Positions 22,614-35,621 of a stretch of DNA of 64,000 bases are shown in pieces. Position numbers and translations under genes: made by a program. How positions within the stretch are numbered: the stretch's first letter is position 1; every line of letters starts with the position of its first letter. Below the pieces are notes generated by a model, which ran no database searches, had not been told where the DNA came from, and saw only the letters and a program-made list of their open reading frames with translations. Source of the DNA: Paracoccus sp. IB05 (GTDB taxonomy: Bacteria; Pseudomonadota; Alphaproteobacteria; Rhodobacterales; Rhodobacteraceae); contig NZ_JAEFCF010000006.1 of the NCBI RefSeq assembly GCF_016405985.1, forward strand, positions 1 through 64,000. Reading direction: 5' to 3'.

Positions 22614-23519
22614 ATGTCTCTGCCGCCCCGGACCACCCTGATCCCGTCCCTTGCCGAGATAAGCGGCACATACGACGCGCTGTTCTGCGATCTCTGGGGC
22701 TGTGTCCATAATGGCGAAGAGGCCTTCCCGGCCGCAGTCGCAGCTTTGCAGGCCGCGCGGGCCAGTGGGGTGACGGTGCTGCTTTTGACCAATTCGCCGC
22801 GCCCGAAAGAGGCGGTGATCGCGCAGCTCGACCGGATCGGCGTGCCGCGCGATGCCTGGGACGAGATTGCCACCTCGGGCGATGCGGCGCAGTTCGGGCT
22901 CCTGACCGGGGCGGTCGGGCGGCGCGTGTTCCATATTGGCGCGGAAAAGGACATGTCCTTCTTCACCACCTTTGCCGCCGATCTCGCCGGTCTGGCAGCG
23001 GCCGAAGCACCGGTTACCCTCGTGTCGCTGGCCGAGGCCGAGGGCATCGTCTGCACCGGTCTCAGGGATGACCTGACCGAGACCCCGGCCGATTACCGGG
23101 CCGAGCTGCTGCTTGCGAAAACCAACGGGCTGAAAATGCTCTGCGCCAATCCCGATATCATTGTCGACTGGGGGGACCGGCGGATCTATTGCGCCGGTGC
23201 GCTGGCCCAGACCTATGAAGAAATGGGCGGCGAGACGCTGTATTTCGGCAAGCCGCATCCGCCGATCTATGACCTGGCGCGCCGCCGGCTGGCCGCGCTG
23301 ACCGGGCGCGATGACATGCGCATTCTCTGCATCGGCGACGGCCTGCCGACCGATATCCGGGGCGCCGGGGCCGAGGATCTGGATGCTCTGTTCATCACCG
23401 GCGGCATTCATGCCGAAGAATTCGGCACAGATGCGCAGCATCCCGACCCGGCGCGGCTGAACGCCTGGCTCGCGGCGCAGCAGCAGGCGCCGCTTTTTGC
23501 GATTCCCGCTTTGGCCTGA
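22614..23519 (+). CDS. HAD-superfamily hydrolase, TIGR01459 group
   Basis: The 301-residue protein belongs to the class IIA HAD phosphatases (NagD/p-nitrophenyl phosphatase fold). Motif I is FCDLWGCVHNG near 24, with the first Asp as nucleophile. LLLTNSPRPK is motif II. GKPHPPIYD and IGDGLPTDIRGA near residues 220 and 243 are motifs III/IV. The DLWG form of motif I is characteristic of the TIGR01459 group found in alphaproteobacteria, whose substrate is not known. AAGGAAG precedes the ATG. It stands alone. Confidence 0.87.
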   Translation: MSLPPRTTLIPSLAEISGTYDALFCDLWGCVHNGEEAFPAAVAALQAARASGVTVLLLTNSPRPKEAVIAQLDRIGVPRDAWDEIATSGDAAQFGLLTGAVGRRVFHIGAEKDMSFFTTFAADLAGLAAAEAPVTLVSLAEAEGIVCTGLRDDLTETPADYRAELLLAKTNGLKMLCANPDIIVDWGDRRIYCAGALAQTYEEMGGETLYFGKPHPPIYDLARRRLAALTGRDDMRILCIGDGLPTDIRGAGAEDLDALFITGGIHAEEFGTDAQHPDPARLNAWLAAQQQAPLFAIPALA

Positions 23520-23661
23520 GGCAGTGCGAGGATCTGGTGTGGTAATTTAATTCCGATTATGGGCACACAATCGCAAATTACTTGCGCCACGGATTGCTCT
23601 GCACCGCAGCATCTGGTAAACCTGTGGCTGACGGAAAGGATTCGTCCCCACAGGATCAGCC

Positions 23662-24117
23662 ATGATGTTCGACCACAGCCATAATCAGCCGCGCGGCACG
23701 ATCTGTATCGAGGATCTCGAAATCGGGATGCGCCGCAGCCTGACGAAACAGATCACCGACCGCGATATCGAACTGTTTGCCGAGGTCTCGACCGACCGCA
23801 ACCCGGTGCATCTGGATGATTCTTATGCCCAGGACACGATTTTCCAGGGCCGTATCGCGCATGGCATGCTGACGGCGGGGCTCATCTCGGCGGTGATCGG
23901 CGAACAGCTTCCCGGCCATGGCACCGTCTATCTGGGTCAGAGCCTGAAGTTCATGGCCCCTGTCCGCCCCGGCGATATGGTGACCGCAGAAGTGACGGTC
24001 CTTGCGATTGATCACGCGAAACGGCGGGTTACCCTTGAAACCACCGCGTCTGTCGGTAAAACAACGGTCCTGAAGGGTGAGGCTGTCGTTCTGGCACCAA
24101 GCCGCAAATTCGACTGA
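23662..24117 (+). CDS. MaoC-like (R)-specific enoyl-CoA hydratase
   Basis: This 151-residue single hot-dog protein has the hydratase 2 motif: Asp in TDRNPVHLDD and the downstream His, then GRIAHGMLTAGLISAVIG. These are the catalytic residues of PhaJ-type enzymes, which hydrate trans-2-enoyl-CoA to (R)-3-hydroxyacyl-CoA and link beta-oxidation to polyhydroxyalkanoate. A general MaoC dehydratase role is also possible. AGGA lies before the ATG-ATG start. ribF follows after 68 bases on the same strand. Confidence 0.85.
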   Translation: MMFDHSHNQPRGTICIEDLEIGMRRSLTKQITDRDIELFAEVSTDRNPVHLDDSYAQDTIFQGRIAHGMLTAGLISAVIGEQLPGHGTVYLGQSLKFMAPVRPGDMVTAEVTVLAIDHAKRRVTLETTASVGKTTVLKGEAVVLAPSRKFD

Positions 24118-24185
24118 CCGGGCCTGACGCAGGACAATCTGAGGCCAGATGATCTGCGCCGTGGCCGAAACGCCTGCGGGGAAGA

Positions 24186-25109
24186 ATGCAGATTCATCAG
24201 GACTGGCACTGGCTTGACGCTGCGGGCCGTGGAACCTCCTGCGCCCTTGGCAATTTCGATGGCGTGCATCTTGGGCATCAGGCGGTGATCGACCTGGCCC
24301 GGGGGCCGGCGCCACTGGGGATCGTGACCTTCGAGCCGCATCCCCGCCAGTTCTTCCAGCGCGATGCGGGCCCGTTCCGGCTGATGAATGCCGAGGCGCG
24401 GGCGAACCGGCTCGCAAAGCTCGGGGTCGAACATCTGTTCCAGTTGCCGTTCAATGCGGGTCTCGCGGCACTGACGCCCGAAGAATTCGCGCGCAAGGTT
24501 CTGGCCGAGGGCCTTGGCATCAGCCATGTGGTGATCGGCGAGGATTTCTGTTTCGGCAAGGGTCGCGCAGGCCGCGCCGAAGACATGAAGCGGCTGGGCG
24601 AGAAATATGGCTTTACCACCACCATCGCGCCTTTGCTGAAACAAGGCGGGATCGGCATTTCCTCGACCGCGATCCGCGATGCGCTGAGTGAGGGGCGACC
24701 CGGCGATGCGGCGGCGATGCTGGGGCACCTGCACCGGATCGAAGGCGCGGTGATCCATGGCGAGAAACGCGGCCGCGAGCTGGGCTTCCCGACCGCGAAT
24801 ATGGATCTGACCGGGCTGCATCTGCCACGTTTCGGGGTCTATGCGGTCAGGGTCGATGTGCTTTCGGGCCCACAGGAAGGCAGCTATATGGGGGCCGCGA
24901 GCCTTGGTGTGCGGCCGATGTTCAACGGCGTGGCGCCGAATCTTGAAACCTATCTGCTGGATTTCAAGGGGGATCTCTATGGCCGCCACCTTTCGGTGGC
25001 GCTCGTGGAATTCCTGCGGCCAGAGCTGAAATTCGACGGTTTGCCGGCCCTGATCACCCAGATGAACGAGGACTGCGATCAGGCGCGGGCGGTGCTCGCT
25101 GCAGGCTGA
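24186..25109 (+). CDS. ribF: Bifunctional riboflavin kinase/FMN adenylyltransferase
   Basis: The 307-residue protein has an N-terminal nucleotidyltransferase domain (GNFDGVHLGH near 22, and ISSTAIRDALSEG near 158) and a C-terminal flavokinase domain (GEKRGRELGFPTANM near 194, and FGVYAVRV). It phosphorylates riboflavin to FMN and adenylates FMN to FAD. GGGGAAG precedes the ATG. No FMN riboswitch is visible upstream. Two AT-containing hairpins follow the gene. Confidence 0.96.
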   Translation: MQIHQDWHWLDAAGRGTSCALGNFDGVHLGHQAVIDLARGPAPLGIVTFEPHPRQFFQRDAGPFRLMNAEARANRLAKLGVEHLFQLPFNAGLAALTPEEFARKVLAEGLGISHVVIGEDFCFGKGRAGRAEDMKRLGEKYGFTTTIAPLLKQGGIGISSTAIRDALSEGRPGDAAAMLGHLHRIEGAVIHGEKRGRELGFPTANMDLTGLHLPRFGVYAVRVDVLSGPQEGSYMGAASLGVRPMFNGVAPNLETYLLDFKGDLYGRHLSVALVEFLRPELKFDGLPALITQMNEDCDQARAVLAAG

Positions 25110-25111
25110 CG

Positions 25112-25161
25112 CCGCGGTTTCTGTACAGAAACCGGCCCAAAAATCTGCAAAGATTTTTGCG
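25112..25161 (+). terminator. Double hairpin after ribF
   Basis: CGGTTTCTGTACAGAAACCG (about 25112-25133) is a near-perfect palindrome. It is followed by AAAAATCTGCAAAGATTTTT (about 25138-25160). The second could act as a terminator in either direction. Confidence 0.5.
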
Positions 25162-25202
25162 CCCCCCTTTCCATTCGCGATGCGCGGGATCAAATAGCGC
25201 CT

Positions 25203-25655
25203 ATGTCCAGCCTGCGCCCCCGTTTCTGGGAAACCGTCCCGCTCAAAAAGATGACTCCTGCCGAATGGGAGGCGCTTTGTGATGGCTGCGGCAAATGCTG
25301 CCTGAACAAGCTGGAATTCGAGGATACGGGCGAGCTGGTCTTCACCCGCGTCGCCTGCCGCCTGTTCGACAATGCGACCTGTCTGTGTTCGGATTACCCC
25401 AACCGCAAGAAACATGTGCCGGAATGCGTATTCCTGACGCCGAAAACGCTGGCGAAATCCGCGTATTGGATGCCCGAAACCTGCGCCTATAAGCGCCTTT
25501 ACTACAACGAGCCGCTCCCCGACTGGCATCCGCTGCTCACCGGCGATCCGGACAGCACCCATAGGCTCGGCCCGACGATCCGGGGCCAGACCGTGTCCGA
25601 ACTGACGGTTCCCGAGGAAGACTGGGAAGACTACCTGCTCGGTGAGGAAGAGTGA
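25203..25655 (+). CDS. YcgN family cysteine-cluster protein
   Basis: The 150-residue protein matches the UPF0260/YcgN family. The Cys cluster LCDGCGKCCLNK is near 26, followed by further cysteines (TRVACRLFD, TCLCSDYPNR, VPECVFLTP and ETCAYKRL). Such proteins probably bind metal or an iron-sulfur centre; their role is unknown. The stop overlaps the start of the threonine aldolase gene (TGATG), indicating an operon. Confidence 0.9.
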   Translation: MSSLRPRFWETVPLKKMTPAEWEALCDGCGKCCLNKLEFEDTGELVFTRVACRLFDNATCLCSDYPNRKKHVPECVFLTPKTLAKSAYWMPETCAYKRLYYNEPLPDWHPLLTGDPDSTHRLGPTIRGQTVSELTVPEEDWEDYLLGEEE

Positions 25656-26677
25656 TGCATTTCGCCTCTGACAATTGCTCCGGCGTGGCGCCGCAGATCA
25701 TGGCGGCGCTGGTGCGCGCCAATGAGGGCCAGGCGCCCGGCTATGGGACGGACCCGCTGACATTGCGTCTGACCGCGCAGATCCGTGAGATTTTCGACGC
25801 GCCCGAGGCCGAAATTGCCCTGGTCCCGACCGGCACTGCCGCCAATGCGCTGTCACTGGCGGTGCTCGCCGCGCCCTGGAGCGCGATTTTCGCGCATGAG
25901 CTGGCCCATATCACCCGGGACGAATGCGGCGCGCCCGAGTTTTTCACCCATGGCGCCAAGCTGGTGTCGGTGCCGGGGTCGCATGGCCGCATGTCACCCG
26001 AGGCGCTGCGCGCGGTGATCACGGCCCGTGGCACCGGCGGCGTTCATTCCGTTCAGCGCGGCGCCGTCTCTCTGACCAATGTGACCGAGGCCGGCACGGT
26101 TTATACTGCTGTCGAGACCGCGGCGCTTTGTGCGGTGGCGCGTGACTTCGGGCTGCCGGTGCATCTCGATGGCGCGCGCTTTGCCAATGCGGTGGTGGCG
26201 ACCGGCACCTCTCCGGCCGATCTGAGCTGGCGCGCGGGCATCGATATCCTTTCGCTCGGCGGCACCAAGAACGGCTGTATGGGGGTCGAGGCGGTGGTGT
26301 TGTTCGATCCGTCGCGTGCCTGGGAATTCCAGCTCAGGCGCAAGCGCGGCGGGCATCTGGTGTCGAAACACCGCTTTCTGGCGGCCCAGATGTCGGCCTG
26401 GCTGGAGAATGGGCTCTGGCTCGACCTTGCAGCCCATGCCAACCGCATGGCGGCGCGGCTGGCCGCAGGGCTTATTGCAAAGCCCGGCGTCTCGCTGCGG
26501 GGCCCTGTCGAGGCCAATCTGATGTTCACGACCTGGGAGAGCGGTCTGCACAGCCGGCTCCGCGCTGGTGGGGCGAGCTATTACCCTGAGGATGGCGCTG
26601 GTTTTGAAGGTGCGCGGCTCGTCACCGGCTGGTCCACCACGCCTGGTGACGTGGACCGGTTTCTCGCCCTGATCTGA
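25655..26677 (+). CDS. ltaE: Low-specificity L-threonine aldolase
   Basis: The 340-residue PLP enzyme shows SDNCSGVAPQIM at the start. ALVPTGTAANALSL gives the phosphate site near 55, VHLDGARFANA the Asp that contacts the PLP nitrogen, and LGGTKNGCMGVEA the Schiff-base Lys near 205. It cleaves threonine and allo-threonine to glycine and acetaldehyde. The ATG lies within the stop region of the ycgN-like gene, so the two are translationally coupled. A GTG one codon earlier is possible but less likely. Confidence 0.88.
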   Translation: MHFASDNCSGVAPQIMAALVRANEGQAPGYGTDPLTLRLTAQIREIFDAPEAEIALVPTGTAANALSLAVLAAPWSAIFAHELAHITRDECGAPEFFTHGAKLVSVPGSHGRMSPEALRAVITARGTGGVHSVQRGAVSLTNVTEAGTVYTAVETAALCAVARDFGLPVHLDGARFANAVVATGTSPADLSWRAGIDILSLGGTKNGCMGVEAVVLFDPSRAWEFQLRRKRGGHLVSKHRFLAAQMSAWLENGLWLDLAAHANRMAARLAAGLIAKPGVSLRGPVEANLMFTTWESGLHSRLRAGGASYYPEDGAGFEGARLVTGWSTTPGDVDRFLALI

Positions 26678-26692
26678 AACGCCGGGCGGCCC

Positions 26693-27523
26693 TCAGCCGC
26701 CGGCCAGCAGCTCTTGCATTGCGCGCGCGATCGGCTCTGGATGGGTCAGCGGCAGCATATGGCCGGCCCCCTCGACCCGGATGCGCCGCGCGCCCGGGAT
26801 ACGCACCGCCAGCGTATCGAGGATTGCCGGCACGATGGCCGGGCTCTCACTGCCCTCGGCCAGCAGGACCGGGACCTGCAGGGCCTCGAGCCGGCCCGGC
26901 GCGAGCATCCCCGCCGCATCCTCCATCAGGACCGGGTTCAGATTGAACACCAGATGCATCCGGTCTGCCATATAGCGGCGCTGACGTTCGGGCAGCGCGG
27001 CAAAGGGGATGCCGCCGCCCCAGGCCCTGTGAAACAGCGCAGCCGCCGCTTCGATGTCCTGCGCGGCGAGATCAGCCACCCGCTCATGTGCGGCAAAGTT
27101 CTCGGCAAAAACCTGTGTCCCCATGGCCGCGGCAAAGAGCACCGGCTCGGCGAGGGTCAGGCTGCGCACAAGCTCAGGCCGCTCCAGCGTGAGACGCAGC
27201 GCGACAGTGCCCCCGAAACTATGGCCGATCAGATCGACCGGCGCCCCGCCCCCGATCTCAGCCGCAAGCCCAGCCGCGATCGCGGTTGCGAGCCCATGCA
27301 GATCCGCAGCGGGCGGCGCGCTTTGCCCATGCCCCGGCAGGTCGGGCGCGGTGACCGTCGCCTCGGGCAAAAGCTGTGCCAGCCCCGCCCATGCCCCGCC
27401 ATGCGCGAGGCTGCAATGCAGCGCCAGGAGCGGGCCTGCGCCAGATCCAAACCGCCGCACCGCCGTTTCATGGCCAGCGATTCTGTGCAGGATGGGGTCG
27501 GCGCGCCGGTCAGACAGGGTCAT
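26693..27523 (-). CDS. Alpha/beta-fold hydrolase
   Basis: The 276-residue protein has the classic fold markers. [10 protein letters not shown] near 37 forms the oxyanion hole, [15 protein letters not shown] near 98 holds the nucleophile Ser, and [12 protein letters not shown] near 255 holds the catalytic His. The lid region suggests a small hydrophobic or ester substrate, but the substrate is not predictable. GAGGA precedes the ATG. It lies convergent to ltaE and divergent from prs, about 180 bases away. Confidence 0.85.
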   Translation of the reverse strand: MTLSDRRADPILHRIAGHETAVRRFGSGAGPLLALHCSLAHGGAWAGLAQLLPEATVTAPDLPGHGQSAPPAADLHGLATAIAAGLAAEIGGGAPVDLIGHSFGGTVALRLTLERPELVRSLTLAEPVLFAAAMGTQVFAENFAAHERVADLAAQDIEAAAALFHRAWGGGIPFAALPERQRRYMADRMHLVFNLNPVLMEDAAGMLAPGRLEALQVPVLLAEGSESPAIVPAILDTLAVRIPGARRIRVEGAGHMLPLTHPEPIARAMQELLAGG

Positions 27524-27701
27524 GGGGTCCTCATTGCGGTCTCAGATAGGCCATTCGCAGTTGCGAACATGCGTCATTTGGCATTTTCGTGACGGCATGG
27601 CCATATGCAGCCCCGGATTGCACGCCGCGCCCCTTTGCCCGGCCTTCCCTCGGTGCTATCCCGCCCGCATCCGATTCCGCTGCCCACACGGAGCCCAGAT
27701 C

Positions 27702-28721
<1,020 letters not shown>

Positions 28722-28753
28722 GAGCTGCGAGCGACCCTCGGGTCCTGAAAGTC

Positions 28754-28789
28754 AAGGGCGGAAACGGCTTACCCCGTTTTCGCCCTTTT
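28754..28789 (+). terminator. prs terminator
   Basis: AAGGGCGGAAACGG (28754-28767) pairs with CCGTTTTCGCCCTT (28774-28787) around a 6-base loop, with one G-T pair, followed by TTC. It is located 32 bases after the prs stop codon. Confidence 0.85.
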
Positions 28790-28843
28790 CGCGACATAAT
28801 GGCGTGTGAGGTACTCGATTGTTCTCTTCACGACGGGCCTGTT

Positions 28844-29920
28844 ATGCAACATACAAGAATTTATTCTGAAGGAAAATTCGCCCCGCTGGTTTTGCCGACC
28901 CTGCGCGAACATGGGCTGCTGATCGCCCTTGTGGGGATATATGCCGCAATCGCGCTCGGTCTGTCCGAAATCTATGCGCCAAAACTGGACACCCAGGTTG
29001 GCCTGACCCTGTTCTGGAAATTTCTCGGCCAGGTGCCAGGTATGATCTATCTGGTGCTGATGTGGCGCTTTCTGCATATGCGCTATGTTGTCCGGCCCGC
29101 CGGTCAGATGGCCTGGTTCAAAGCCGATATCCGGCAGGCGATCTCAGATCCGCAGCGGATCGTGACCGCGGGGATCGGTCTTACCCTCGCCATCGCCATC
29201 ATGGCGTCCTTCGCGCAGCTGAAGAAGATCATCCCGATCCTCAATCCCTTTTCCTGGGATCCGTCTCTCGCTGATCTCGACCGTTTCCTGCATTTCGGCA
29301 TGGATCCGGGCGTCGCGCTGCATGCGGTATTCGGGCATCCCTGGGTCGTGACGCTGTTCACCGGCGCCTATAATTACTGGATGTTCCTGCTGTATTTCAG
29401 CCTGATTTTCACCTGTTTCAGCCTGGCAAAACCCCGCGAGCGGATCCGCTATTTCATCGCCTTCATGTTCTGCTGGGGCTTTGGCGGTAATCTGGTCGCC
29501 ACGCTCTTCTCCTCGGTCGGCCCCGTCTATTACGAGCGGTTCGGCTTTGGCGATGATTTCGTGCCGCTGATGCAGCTTTTGGCTGAGCATGCCAGAACGC
29601 AACCGATCTCGGTTCTCGAGTCGCAGGACGCGCTTTGGTGGTACTATAGCGGGCCGGTTGGTCTGAACGGGATCTCGGCCTTCCCCTCGATGCATGTGGC
29701 CTCGACCGTGCTGATGACGCTATATGCCTATCAGTACAGCCGTCTGCTGGGGCGCATCATGACCGGGTTCTCGGTGGTGATCATGATCGGCTCGGTGCTG
29801 CTGGCCTGGCATTATGCCGTGGATGGCTATGCGGGGGCTGCAATCGCAATCGCCTCCTGGTGGGCGGCCGGCGCGCTGATGCGCCGCTTCCCCCGCTGGG
29901 TGCCGCAGGAACAGCGCTGA
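28844..29920 (+). CDS. PAP2-type membrane phosphatase/transferase (IPC synthase-like)
   Basis: The protein of about 358 residues has six or more predicted membrane helices. The C-terminal phosphatase motifs are ISAFPSMHVAS (C2 with catalytic His) and WHYAVDGYAGA (C3 with His and Asp). The long N-terminal membrane region and spacing resemble the PAP2_3/inositol phosphorylceramide synthase-like group that transfers or removes lipid-linked phosphate groups. Its substrate is unknown. An upstream ATG at 28799 adds 15 residues; neither start has a clear ribosome site. It converges with the lectin-domain gene. Confidence 0.8.
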   Translation: MQHTRIYSEGKFAPLVLPTLREHGLLIALVGIYAAIALGLSEIYAPKLDTQVGLTLFWKFLGQVPGMIYLVLMWRFLHMRYVVRPAGQMAWFKADIRQAISDPQRIVTAGIGLTLAIAIMASFAQLKKIIPILNPFSWDPSLADLDRFLHFGMDPGVALHAVFGHPWVVTLFTGAYNYWMFLLYFSLIFTCFSLAKPRERIRYFIAFMFCWGFGGNLVATLFSSVGPVYYERFGFGDDFVPLMQLLAEHARTQPISVLESQDALWWYYSGPVGLNGISAFPSMHVASTVLMTLYAYQYSRLLGRIMTGFSVVIMIGSVLLAWHYAVDGYAGAAIAIASWWAAGALMRRFPRWVPQEQR

Positions 29921-29925
29921 GCGCG

Positions 29926-30273
29926 CTATTCCACGTCCCATTGCTCGTCATCGCGGATCTGGCCCATCGCGGTCCAGTCCGCCCTGACGCGGGCGATGCG
30001 GCTGTCTCCCCAGGTGCGGAACACGATCTGGAACCCGGTCCCGGTAATATGCGCCGCCGAGAGATCGCAGCGCAGGTTGGTGCGGTTGTCCATATCCCAC
30101 ATCGACAGCCCGACCATCACCATCGGCACCGCCAGATAGGGATGGGCAAAGGTGATCTGTTGGCGGGTCTCCCGCTCGCCCTCGCCGACCCACATCTGTC
30201 CGCCATCGGCAAAATCCGAGAACAGGATCTTTGATCCCTGCTGAACGCCAATCGGTGTGTTGAATCGCTGCAT
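29926..30273 (-). CDS. H-type lectin domain protein
   Basis: This 115-residue protein consists almost entirely of an H-type lectin fold: GSKILFSDFADGG near 13, RQQITFAHPYLAVPMVMVGL, then DMDNRTNLRCDLSAAHITGT and GFQIVFRTWGDSRIARVRADW. In eukaryotes the domain binds N-acetylgalactosamine; bacterial members are less known. No signal peptide is visible. I start it at the ATG at 30273 because the longer frame (to 30375) would run through the atp operon terminator. It follows atpC by about 120 bases on the same strand and is probably transcribed separately. Confidence 0.75.
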   Translation of the reverse strand: MQRFNTPIGVQQGSKILFSDFADGGQMWVGEGERETRQQITFAHPYLAVPMVMVGLSMWDMDNRTNLRCDLSAAHITGTGFQIVFRTWGDSRIARVRADWTAMGQIRDDEQWDVE

Positions 30274-30330
30274 AATCTGCTGACCGTACAATTCCGTGCC
30301 CCGATTATAAGCGAAACCCCGGAGAAAAAG

Positions 30331-30365
30331 AAAAGGCTCCTTCCGCAGAAGGAGCCTTTTCCTGT
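30331..30365 (-). terminator. atp operon terminator
   Basis: AAAAGGCTCCTT (30331-30342) pairs perfectly with AAGGAGCCTTTT (30349-30360) around a 6-base loop. On the minus strand it is followed by CTTTTTCT. It ends the atpHAGDC transcript just after atpC. Confidence 0.93.
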
Positions 30366-30395
30366 CTTTTTCCACTGTCCCGGGACAGCAGGGTC

Positions 30396-30797
30396 TCAGT
30401 GCTTTTGCACCGCATCGCGCAAGGCTGCCACATCCGAGACGTTCTTCTCGGCCTGGGCCTTGTCTTCGGGCAGCGCGGCATCGGCCAGCGAACGGGCCTC
30501 GGCGAGGATCTCGTCGAGGATCGTGCTGCTGGCTTCTTCCGCCGGGATTGCCCGCTCGGCCAGCACGGTCACGCCCGAGGGCGAGATATCCGCAAAGCCG
30601 CCGGTGACGATGTAGGACTTCACGCCCTCCGAGGTCACTGCGCGCAGGATGCCGGGGCGCAAAGTGGTGATGGTGGGGCTGTGCCCCTCCATCGCCGTCA
30701 TGTCGCCATCAGCGCCGGGGATCTGCACTTCGGTAGCAGAGACCGAAGCGAGACGCCGCTCGGGGCTGACGAGGTCGAATTGCAGAGTGCCTGCCAT
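30396..30797 (-). CDS. atpC: ATP synthase F1 epsilon subunit
   Basis: The 133-residue protein has the N-terminal beta-sandwich ([23 protein letters not shown], and [19 protein letters not shown]) and a C-terminal helical hairpin ([20 protein letters not shown]). Epsilon links gamma to the c-ring and can inhibit ATP hydrolysis. It is the last gene of the atpHAGDC operon, 9 bases after atpD. Confidence 0.97.
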   Translation of the reverse strand: MAGTLQFDLVSPERRLASVSATEVQIPGADGDMTAMEGHSPTITTLRPGILRAVTSEGVKSYIVTGGFADISPSGVTVLAERAIPAEEASSTILDEILAEARSLADAALPEDKAQAEKNVSDVAALRDAVQKH

Positions 30798-30806
30798 GAT
30801 GCCCCC

Positions 30807-32249
<1,443 letters not shown>

Positions 32250-32267
32250 TCAAATACTCCGGGTTCG

Positions 32268-33140
32268 TCAGAGCGCCTCAGCGCCCGAGATGATTTCGAT
32301 GAGTTCCTTGGTGATCGCTGCCTGACGGCTCCGGTTGAACTGGATGGTCAGCTTGTTGATCATGTCGCCGGCGTTGCGGGTCGCGTTGTCCATTGCGGAC
32401 ATCCGCGCGCCCTGCTCGGAGGCGCCGTTTTCAAGGAGAGCGGTGAAGATCTGGGTCGCGATGTTGCGCGGCAGCAGGTCGGCGAGAATGGTCTCTTCCG
32501 AAGGCTCGTAATCATAGAGCGACGATGCCGCCCCTGCTTCCGCCTCGAACTTCGCCGGGATGATCTGCTGCGCGGTCGGGATCTGGCTGATCACCGACTG
32601 GAAGCGCGAGAAGAACACCGTGACCACATCGGCTTCGCCATTGTCGAAGTAAGCCGTCGCCTGACGCGCGATATCCGCCGCATTGGCATAGCCCACGCGT
32701 TTGACATCAGACAGGTCGATATGGCCGACAAAGGCATTGGCCCAGTCGCGCTTGAGCTGTTCGCGGCCCTTTTTGCCGACGGTGAGGATCTTCACCGTCT
32801 TGCCCTGAGCGGTCAGCTCCTGGGCATGGGTCCGCGCCAGTTTGGCGATGGACGAGTTGAACCCGCCGCACAGCCCGCGCTCTGCCGTCATCACCACCAG
32901 AAGGTGGGTCTGGTCTTTACCAGAGCCGGCCAGAAGGCGCGGTGCGCCTTCCGATCCGGCCACGCCGCCGGCGAGCGAGGTCATGACCGCGTTCATCCGT
33001 TCGGCATAGGGGCGACCGGCTTCCGCTGCCTCCTGCGCACGGCGCAGTTTGGCAGCGGCAACCATTTGCATCGCCTTGGTGATCTTCCGCGTGTTCTTAA
33101 CGCTTGTGATCCGGCTTTTCAGGTCCTTAAGGCTGGGCAT
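32268..33140 (-). CDS. atpG: ATP synthase F1 gamma subunit
   Basis: The 290-residue protein has the two conserved ends of gamma: [20 protein letters not shown] with [14 protein letters not shown], and the C-terminal [18 protein letters not shown] segment. It forms the central rotating shaft between the alpha/beta ring and the c-ring. It is located between atpA and atpD, as usual. Confidence 0.98.
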   Translation of the reverse strand: MPSLKDLKSRITSVKNTRKITKAMQMVAAAKLRRAQEAAEAGRPYAERMNAVMTSLAGGVAGSEGAPRLLAGSGKDQTHLLVVMTAERGLCGGFNSSIAKLARTHAQELTAQGKTVKILTVGKKGREQLKRDWANAFVGHIDLSDVKRVGYANAADIARQATAYFDNGEADVVTVFFSRFQSVISQIPTAQQIIPAKFEAEAGAASSLYDYEPSEETILADLLPRNIATQIFTALLENGASEQGARMSAMDNATRNAGDMINKLTIQFNRSRQAAITKELIEIISGAEAL

Positions 33141-33161
33141 CTGCCTTCTCCTTCAGGGCTC

Positions 33162-34699
<1,538 letters not shown>

Positions 34700-34700
<1 letters not shown>

Positions 34701-35260
34701 CACCCAACCTCTTTCATAGCATTCTGCAGGGAAGCGAGCTTCGACTTGACCGACGTGTCGATCATGGTCGAGCCCAGCTTGACGATAAGACCGCCGATGA
34801 GGCTTTCATCGACGGTTGCGTTCAGTTTGACGGTCTTGCCGACCTTGGCTTTCAGCGTGGCGGTCAGCTTTGTGACCTGCTCGGTGGTCAGAGCCACGGC
34901 CGAGGTCACCTCGGCGGTCACTTCGCCTTTTTCTTTCGCGATCTGAGCGCGCAGCACCGTCAGGAATTGCGGCAGCACGAAGAGACGGCGCTTGTCGGCC
35001 ATCAGGCCCAGCGTGTTCGCGGTCAGCGCGTCGAGTTTCATCGCCTTTGCCACTGCGGCAATGGCGTTGGCCTGCTCTTCGCGCGACACAACCGGCGAGG
35101 CGATCATGGCGCCCAGATCGGGCGACACGGCAAGGGCGTCGGTCAGCGCTGCGGCATCGGCCTCAACGGCTTTCAGCGCGCCCCCTTCTTTCGCCAGATC
35201 GAAAAGCGCGGTGGCATATCGCGCGGCAATGCCCTGAGAGATCGAAGCTGATTCCGCCAC
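34700..35260 (-). CDS. atpH: ATP synthase F1 delta subunit
   Basis: The 186-residue stator subunit starts at a GTG (35260; [16 protein letters not shown]) with AAGGA about 8 bases upstream; the ATG at 35275 lies inside that ribosome site. The helical N-domain ([14 protein letters not shown]) and C-terminal block [19 protein letters not shown] are typical. It connects F1 to the peripheral stalk. It opens the five-gene F1 operon; as in other alphaproteobacteria, the F0 genes are encoded elsewhere. Confidence 0.96.
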
Positions 35261-35557
35261 GGTCGTCCTTCCCATCTATCCGGTCTCACCCTGCCCGACC
35301 ACCGGCGTCGCCATCGTGCGTGCGCCATGGACAAAGGGAGACCTTTGTATCCGCTGTCGCGGGCGTCATTAACAGAGCGTGACCAACCCCGCAACCTTGT
35401 CAGTCGCGCTTTCGTGAGGGTTTCGGCCCCGATATTGCGCCTGCCGGGCGCGGGGCGCGGGGCTGCGACTCTTTGTAGCGGGTCACTGCGCCTGATTGAC
35501 GCGCCCTGCCCATTCGCCCACCCGTTCGGGCAGAATCACATCAGCGCCCGACAGTGG
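35261..35557. other. Upstream region of the atp operon
   Basis: About 300 bases between atpH and the tandem repeat contain no gene. They must hold the atp promoter, but I could not place the -35/-10 boxes with confidence. Confidence 0.5.
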
Positions 35558-35593
35558 CCTCAGGTGGGGCCTCAGGTGGGACGTCAGGTGGCT
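35558..35593. repeat. Three 12-bp tandem repeats
   Basis: CCTCAGGTGGGG, CCTCAGGTGGGA and CGTCAGGTGGCT lie head to tail between the atp promoter region and the methyltransferase gene. A second, 15-bp triple (about 35679-35723, unit GCCGGT-N5-ATCCT) lies inside the 3' end of that gene and encodes [14 protein letters not shown]. Confidence 0.9.
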
Positions 35594-35621
35594 GGCAGAG
35601 CATTCAGCCGCAGTGCCAAAT

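Noticed and set aside
24012-25562. 516-codon frame antisense to ribF and the ycgN-like gene
   Set aside because: Both plus-strand genes are well supported by motifs, so this frame is only a shadow.
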